Source: JALORV01 sp963702595 | Lineage (GTDB): Bacteria > Pseudomonadota > Gammaproteobacteria > Burkholderiales > Burkholderiaceae_F | Reading direction: 5' to 3' | DNA: 64,000 nucleotides | Assembly (NCBI GenBank): GCA_963702595.1 | Contig: CAVPDC010000018.1 | Location: 124,001-188,000 of the forward strand | Part shown: positions 59,570 through 64,000 of the stretch, one piece after another | Numbering within the stretch: position 1 is the stretch's first letter | How the letters are laid out: every line of letters begins with the position of its first letter | Made by a program: the position numbers and the translations under genes | Notes under the pieces: generated by a model | Database searches by the model: none | The model's input: the letters and a program-made list of their open reading frames with translations, nothing else | Told to the model about the DNA's origin: nothing

Positions 59570-60781
59570 TCAAGACGGCGGGTTAATCGGCGGTAAGCTT
59601 ACTGTGACCTTCACTGAGGACGTATAAGCCTGGCTGTATTCGCTCGTGCCCGTGAAAACGGTGCGAACGTAGTAGACGCCCGGAGTGGCAAAGTACCCTG
59701 AGATGGTATATGCGCCGTTGTTACCCGTCAGAGCGCTGAAGTCGCCTTGGTACCCGCTCCCGGGTGCCCAAGACCAGTTGACGTTGTCTTTCGAGAGTTG
59801 GAGGTAGACGTTTGCGTTGGGGATCTGAACGGGCGGTGAGGCGGTCGTTTGCAGAACGCCCCCGAACGTCACGGCTTCGCCGGTGTAAGGGGTGGTTTTA
59901 CTGACGGCAAGATTGAGCTGCGTCGTCTCTTCAGGCGTTGCGGTCTTTACTAACACGTCGACATAATTACTCGCCGAGGCGTCGTATCCGCCCCGCTTCC
60001 ACACGGGGTCTCCTGCGAACTTTGCCTGGAAACGGTAATAGCCGGGCTGCGTTAGCTTGTACTCAAGTCCATACCCGCCGTATTCGTATACGGATGTTCC
60101 GATGAGCACCGGGGTTCCCCACGTGTCCGAGCCAGGTCTTTTGTACTGGTAGTAAAGTGACAGGGTTTTGTCTGATGTAGGTGAACTTGCCCAGTCAGGA
60201 GCGAAGCTGCGAAGCTGTCCACCCACACGGAATGAGTCGCCGACAAAGGCCACTTGGTGATCGGCGCTGGTCGTCGCAAAGGTCAGCGTTGGCTTACGCA
60301 TCAAAAGCGACGTCGGCGTGTTCGTCACCTTCACTGCCACCTTTGCGCTCTGTGACGGGCGATAGTAATTTGAGTCAGCGCCCGTGGCTCCGTCAAAAGT
60401 GGCGTAAACGCAGTAATCGCCCCGTTCCTTGAACGATACTAACGTTTTTTGTGTCGTCCCCAATCCCCAATCGTTAACCGTGGCGACCAGCTCCGGGCGC
60501 GACGGCCTCCCGATCTCATGTCCGAAAACGGAGGTCGTCCCCAACCGCTGCGTATACACCTTTACTGTCATCCCGGCGAGCCCTGAGCTGCCTGAAAAAA
60601 GCTGTCCGAAGACCTCAATCGGTTTGCCCGGTTGCGTGACCTGCCCGTACCCCATTATTATAAGGGTCGTATCATACTTGGGAGTCTTGGTTACTTGCGC
60701 GCTCACCACCCCCACCGCCCCCACTGAAGCGAGGAAGACGGTGACTATGGCAACCGCTATCACCTTTGTTCGTAACTGCAT
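59570..60781 (-). CDS. Beta-sandwich surface protein, S2
   Basis: An intact 403-residue secreted protein: signal peptide MQLRTKVIAVAIVTVFLASV with cleavage near VSAQ, then at least three Ig-like sandwich domains (MGYGQVTQPGKPIEVFGQLF; MRKPTLTFATTSADHQVAFV; YKLTQPGYYRFQAKFAGDP; TPYTGEAVTFGGVLQTTASP). ATG at 60781 follows AAGGAGATAA. No enzymatic motif is seen; an extracellular structural or adhesive role is inferred. S1 is its degraded paralogue. Confidence 0.78.
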   Translation of the reverse strand: MQLRTKVIAVAIVTVFLASVGAVGVVSAQVTKTPKYDTTLIIMGYGQVTQPGKPIEVFGQLFSGSSGLAGMTVKVYTQRLGTTSVFGHEIGRPSRPELVATVNDWGLGTTQKTLVSFKERGDYCVYATFDGATGADSNYYRPSQSAKVAVKVTNTPTSLLMRKPTLTFATTSADHQVAFVGDSFRVGGQLRSFAPDWASSPTSDKTLSLYYQYKRPGSDTWGTPVLIGTSVYEYGGYGLEYKLTQPGYYRFQAKFAGDPVWKRGGYDASASNYVDVLVKTATPEETTQLNLAVSKTTPYTGEAVTFGGVLQTTASPPVQIPNANVYLQLSKDNVNWSWAPGSGYQGDFSALTGNNGAYTISGYFATPGVYYVRTVFTGTSEYSQAYTSSVKVTVSLPPINPPS

Positions 60782-61002
60782 TGTGTTTATCTCCTTGAAT
60801 TAATCCACTCTGTGACACGGGGCATGGTAATAAAGGGTTCCGCTTTGAGGACGCGTCTGCAGTCGAATAGGGAAAAGCGAAAAAGGAGAGAGGGGGTGCG
60901 CGTAACCTCCCTCTGATCACCCGTCAAGAACGCAATGCACGCGCGTTTGTCGTATCGGTCGCGGCATCAAACGGCGCTGTTTCTTACAAACGAGTTTCTA
61001 CG

Positions 61003-62353
61003 CTAAGGTGCCGTAACGACCATCGATAAAGGCCAATTACTCGTGTCAAACGACGCGTACTGGCTGTCGCCGGCAAACGACGCGTAGTACTCCCGCACGC
61101 CGGTCGACGTGAAGGGCACGGTAACCGAGACCTGACCGGTGCCGTCAGTAAGCTTGTTCACAACGTCGTCATAGCGCACCCCTCTGAAGTAATGGTAGAT
61201 CGTGACCGGCTTATTCTGGATCGCAGCGTGCGTGTCAGGTCGCGTGAGATACGCGGTGAACGTAACCTGCTGGTTGATTACCGAGCTCCTCGGCGAGGCT
61301 TGCAGAAGGAGGGATGTCGGTATTCCCACCTTTACCGACACCTTAAGACTTGTTGAATTGCAGTAGGCGGCGTCTCCGGCGAACGACGCATAGTAGGTGC
61401 GCTCGCCTGCCGACGTGAAGGGCACGGTAACCGAGACCTGACCGGTGCCGTCAGTAAGCTTGTTCACAACGTCATCGTAGCGCACCCCTTTGAAGTAGTG
61501 GTAAATCGTGACCGGCTTGCCGCTCAGGACTACCGCTGTGTCAGTAGCAGGAACGCTCTCGTAGAGTGTTGCAACGAACGTAACCGGCTGGTTGACTGCC
61601 GAGCTCATCGTCGAGGCTGACAGAGAGATCACCGTAGTCGTCCCTACGTCCACCGTCCACTTCTCACTGGTCGACCTTCCGTAGCCGACGTCACCGGCGA
61701 ACTCCGCGTAGGTACTCACGCACGCCAGTCGAGGTGAAGGGCACGGTAACCGAGACCCGACCAGTGCCGTCAGTAAGCTTGTTCACAACGTCGTCATAGC
61801 GCACCCCTTTGAAGTAATGGTAGATCGTGACCGGCTTATTCGGGAGCCCGACTGGATTGTTCGGGTTCGTAGCGAGGAACGCTATGAACGTCAGCGGCTT
61901 GTTGACCGGCACCACCGCGGTCGTGGCTTGCAGATAGAGCTGCGTCGAGGGCAGCGCGTTCACCGTCACCTTTACCGCTCCACTCGAAGCGGCGTAGGTG
62001 GTCTCACCGGCAAACGTCGCGTAGTAATCGCGCACGCCGGGCGAGGTAAACTGCACAGTGACCGAAACTCCGCCTAAGCCGTCCGTGAGCTTGTTCACCA
62101 CGTCATTGTAGCGGACGTTATTAAAGTAATGGTAGATTGTGATTGGTTTATTCGCGAGCATGCCGCTTGCGCCAGAGAGCCGTGCAGTGAACGTGACCGG
62201 CTCGTTAACTCCCGGAGCAGCATTCGAGGCGACGAGCATCGTCGTCGTTCCATAAACGACGCCTGCGTCCACCTTTGCCGTCAGCCCGACCGCGCCGCAC
62301 GCAGCAAACGCCATCGCTGCAATCAATAATAATGCTATAAACTTTTGTTTCAA
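61003..62353 (-). CDS. Ig-like repeat array surface protein, A2 (one frame break)
   Basis: Signal segment LKQKFIALLLIAAMAFAACG is followed by four Ig-like modules of about 95 residues, each with the core KPVTIYHYFKGVRYDDVVNK, LTDGTGQVSVTVPFTSTG and YYASFAGDxxY. The TTG start at 62353 lies just after GGAGGTG. A frame break near 61,712 separates modules two and three; one base restores about 450 residues. The repeated modules are very similar at DNA level, so slippage or misassembly is also possible. Confidence 0.8.
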
Positions 62354-62368
62354 AGGGTTCACCTCCGT

Positions 62369-62387
62369 GGTGACGCCAACCGTCACC
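62369..62387 (-). promoter_or_regulatory. Leader inverted repeat upstream of A2
   Basis: GGTGACG-ccaac-CGTCACC, directly upstream of the A2 ribosome site and equivalent to the A1 leader repeat. A GCAATATTTATAAC element about 50 bases upstream (minus strand) is a likely TATA box. Confidence 0.55.
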
Positions 62388-62620
62388 GCCTTTTGAACCA
62401 CACAAGTTCTCGTTTCCGTGTTATAAATATTGCCGTATCTGACGCGTGTGACTTCGAGGGAAAACAAGGTTTGACGAAATCTGAATAGCGCAGTCAACAA
62501 TAAGCTAGTCCCCGCAGCATACGGGGTGGCGATCTTTGAGTTTGGGTTTTGAAGCGTTCAAGTTAGTTGCCACGATACGATTGAACGTCTTCAAATAACG
62601 TCGCTATCGAACGCTGCCAT

Positions 62621-62649
62621 TAAAAAAGAAAAAGGAGCGTTACGCTCCT
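62621..62649 (-). terminator. Terminator of secreted protein gene B2
   Basis: AGGAGCG-tta-CGCTCCT (62633-62649) followed on the minus strand by TTTTTCTTTTTTA; same structure as after B1. Confidence 0.8.
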
Positions 62650-62656
62650 CTAGACT

Positions 62657-63328
62657 TCAGCTCGCAGGGAACTCGAGCACGATGCTGGTGCAGACGACCG
62701 ATGCAGAGGCCTGACCTGCTTGTGGCCCCGGGTAGACGCTCGCGCTCGCATCGGCGCCGGCAAAGCCAGTTATGGTGCCATCACCGTTTTGTCCGAAGAA
62801 GTATTCTACGGTGGTGGTGCGCATACAAATTATCTTCACGACCTTCTGGTGCACCGGGTCTTTGCCATACACCTCTTCGTGGAATACTCCGTGAAGGGGA
62901 TCTACCACCCTCGCGACCGTATCTGACCCTCCTTTCGCGGAGAGGACGGCGTTACAGTTGACGGTCACTTTGCACGGCCGTTGTTTGATAGCGTCCCAGT
63001 CACCGGTAAGCTTCCAGTACGTTCCTACTCGTGCTGCGCTCGTGCCGCACTGTGTCGCCGTCGTTCGTATCGACGTGTACATTGCACCTCCCGTTGCGGC
63101 CTCGGTGTGACGCGGCGTTCCTTGACTCGTTGCGAACGGGACAAAAAACGCCTCGTGAATGTTGTATTGCTTGGGCGTAAAGGTATAGACCGCCCCCTCC
63201 TGATACGCCACCGTGATCGGTGTCGCCGTCATCTGCGCCGCAGCCTTCTGCGTCGTGACCATGCCAGCAGTGCTTAACGCAGAAACGGCCATAACAGCAA
63301 TGAGAATGAATGCGAGATGTCTTTTCAT
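62657..63328 (-). CDS. Small secreted protein, surface island member B2
   Basis: A 223-residue paralogue of B1 with the same signal peptide and first about 140 residues. The later part differs: VVDPLHGVFHEEVYGKDPVH and VKIICMRTTTVEYFFGQNGD against B1's HVEVYGNDVVHQK and VENFFGQNSD. Both end SIVLEFPAS. Leader, hairpin and terminator are duplicated too. Confidence 0.75.
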   Translation of the reverse strand: MKRHLAFILIAVMAVSALSTAGMVTTQKAAAQMTATPITVAYQEGAVYTFTPKQYNIHEAFFVPFATSQGTPRHTEAATGGAMYTSIRTTATQCGTSAARVGTYWKLTGDWDAIKQRPCKVTVNCNAVLSAKGGSDTVARVVDPLHGVFHEEVYGKDPVHQKVVKIICMRTTTVEYFFGQNGDGTITGFAGADASASVYPGPQAGQASASVVCTSIVLEFPAS

Positions 63329-63350
63329 TTAGTCACCTCCCTTTTACTTT

Positions 63351-63414
63351 GGCGGTGCTCAGAGACCGCCGTCTAAACAGTGACACAGGCCTGACTCAAA
63401 AGCGTTGCGCTTTT
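63351..63414 (-). promoter_or_regulatory. Leader of B2: hairpin and upstream palindrome
   Basis: GGCGGT...ACCGCC (63351-63370) and the palindrome AAAAGCG-ttg-CGCTTTT (63398-63414), as before B1. Similarity to the B1 upstream DNA ends at about 63,447. Confidence 0.55.
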
Positions 63415-63445
63415 GGATCTGCCAATATTGCGCCGATTTATCAAT

Positions 63446-63672
63446 TTAGTGGATAGCGCACTCCGTTGAAGTAATGTCGGATCTTGAGTGGTTTATTTGG
63501 TAGCCCGACTAAGTTATTCGAGTAGAGACGTACTGTCGTCGTCGGAGCCTCTTGACCGGCACCAACCGTTGAGGCTTGCAGCACGATCTGCGTCGAGGAC
63601 AGCGCGTCGACCGTCACCTTAACGGCTCCACTTCAAGAGCGGGTGCGCGTCTCCTCACCGGCGAACATCGCA
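63446..63672 (-). pseudogene. Decayed Ig-like module fragment
   Basis: Minus-strand translation gives SGAVKVTVDALSSTQIVLQA, NNLVGLPNKPLKIRHYFNGV, corresponding to SGAVKVTVNALPSTQLYLQA and GLPNKPVTIYHYFKGV of A2. It contains a stop before SGAVK and ends exactly where the B2-type upstream block begins, marking a recombination edge. Confidence 0.65.
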
Positions 63673-63702
63673 TCATACGCGCACACTCTGTGTGTCGTCC
63701 TG

Positions 63703-63734
63703 ATTAAGAAAAAGGAAAGCCCCGCGCTAGGGGC
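63703..63734 (-). terminator. Probable terminator
   Basis: GCCCC-gcgcta-GGGGC (63719-63734) followed on the minus strand by TTTCCTTTTTC. It would end a minus-strand transcript entering from the right. Confidence 0.55.
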
Positions 63735-63836
63735 GGTCTTGCGTCGCTTTGGGTGAGTGCACGTCCAGACAACGTGACGCTTGCGAGCGAGGGCTAGCAC
63801 CCGCCCATCCAGCAAGCCTGGGGTTTGCAGATACTC

Positions 63837-64000
63837 CTAAATTGGTTTTTTTACGATCACCGACAACGTACCAGTCGAGCTCGCTGCGTACTGGGTATCT
63901 CCGGCAAAGGTCGCGTAATAGCTGCGTGTGCCAATGTCGTTTTTAAAGGTCACGGTCACTGTTACCTTACCCGCGTTGTCTGTGAGCTTGTTTGCAGCGT
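63837..64000 (-). CDS. 3' end of another Ig-like repeat protein, running off the right edge
   Basis: The last 53 codons read AANKLTDNAGKVTVTVTFKN, DIGTRSYYATFAGDTQYAAS and end SVIVKKPI before a TAG at 63837. This is the second half of the same Ig-like module as in A2; the rest lies beyond the window. Confidence 0.8.
   Translation of the reverse strand, partial: AANKLTDNAGKVTVTVTFKNDIGTRSYYATFAGDTQYAASSTGTLSVIVKKPI

Noticed and set aside
38661..64000. Horizontal transfer of an archaeal island into the bacterium
   Set aside because: The switch cuts genes in mid-domain, lies next to the densest frame breaks, includes archaeal core genes (tRNA, purC, ilvE, lipid synthesis) and has no attachment site or mobility gene; chimeric assembly is simpler.

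Overview
The window is not one genome. Bases 1 to about 37,400 are bacterial, bases about 38,660 to 64,000 are archaeal, and a short stretch between them (about 37,500-38,660) carries only truncated, frame-broken gene remnants. The likeliest explanation is a chimeric or mis-scaffolded metagenomic assembly. Single-base frame breaks occur in both parts (hpnC, alr, the aromatic-type aminotransferase, the PEP-CTERM protein, the beta-helix protein, the NAD epimerase, the GH38 remnant, the citramalate/isopropylmalate-type synthase, the M42 peptidase, the PQQ protein and an Ig-array protein). This points to uncorrected indel errors, although some breaks in the archaeal surface-protein island look like genuine decay.

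Bacterial part (1-37,400). The order tig-clpP-clpX-lon-hupB-tRNA(Val)-tRNA(Asp)-ppiD, followed by hpnCDE, vapBC, radA-alr-lplT, a family-4 UDG-rimI-tsaB run, a low-molecular-weight phosphatase, uvrB, an aspartate/aromatic aminotransferase and tRNA(Asn), fits a betaproteobacterium (or close gammaproteobacterium). A PEP-CTERM protein behind a sigma-54-type promoter and a secreted beta-helix protein lead into a surface-glycan cluster at 26,700-37,400. That cluster holds a C-methyltransferase, NAD epimerase, 3,5-epimerase-like protein, DUF4910 hydrolase, cytidylyltransferase, PIG-L deacetylase, class IV aminotransferase, two glycosyltransferases and a Wzx-type flippase. It reads as a pathway for a branched or amino-modified deoxysugar glycan exported by the flippase.

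Junction (37,400-38,660). The 3' end of an asparagine-synthase-like gene and the C-terminal part of a GH38 alpha-mannosidase-like gene lie here, the latter with about three frame breaks. Archaeal sequence starts inside a truncated citramalate/isopropylmalate synthase-family gene.

Archaeal part (38,660-64,000). It has lower GC, TATA-type promoters and a tRNA(Arg) without encoded CCA. Housekeeping genes are an M42 aminopeptidase, a cysteine-cluster protein, ilvE, cofC and cofG (coenzyme F420), purC, an ABC-2 exporter, an Ig/DUF4129-like membrane protein, a CDP-alcohol phosphatidyltransferase of the archaetidylinositol-phosphate synthase type, a DtxR-family regulator with feoB, and a flavodoxin. 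The regulator's TATA box sits between two iron-box-like sites, which suggests autoregulated iron control. F420 genes and lipid type suggest a euryarchaeon, possibly methanogen- or ANME-related.

From 52,600 to the right edge lies a surface-protein island built from repeated modules: two copies of a small secreted protein 9.04 kb apart, two copies of a lipoprotein/beta-sandwich gene pair about 4.0 kb apart, an Ig-like array, a PQQ beta-propeller protein, and several decayed module fragments. Several of the genes share a leader layout of promoter, short inverted repeat, strong Shine-Dalgarno site and signal peptide, twice with a TTG start. This island is the most novel-looking part of the window.
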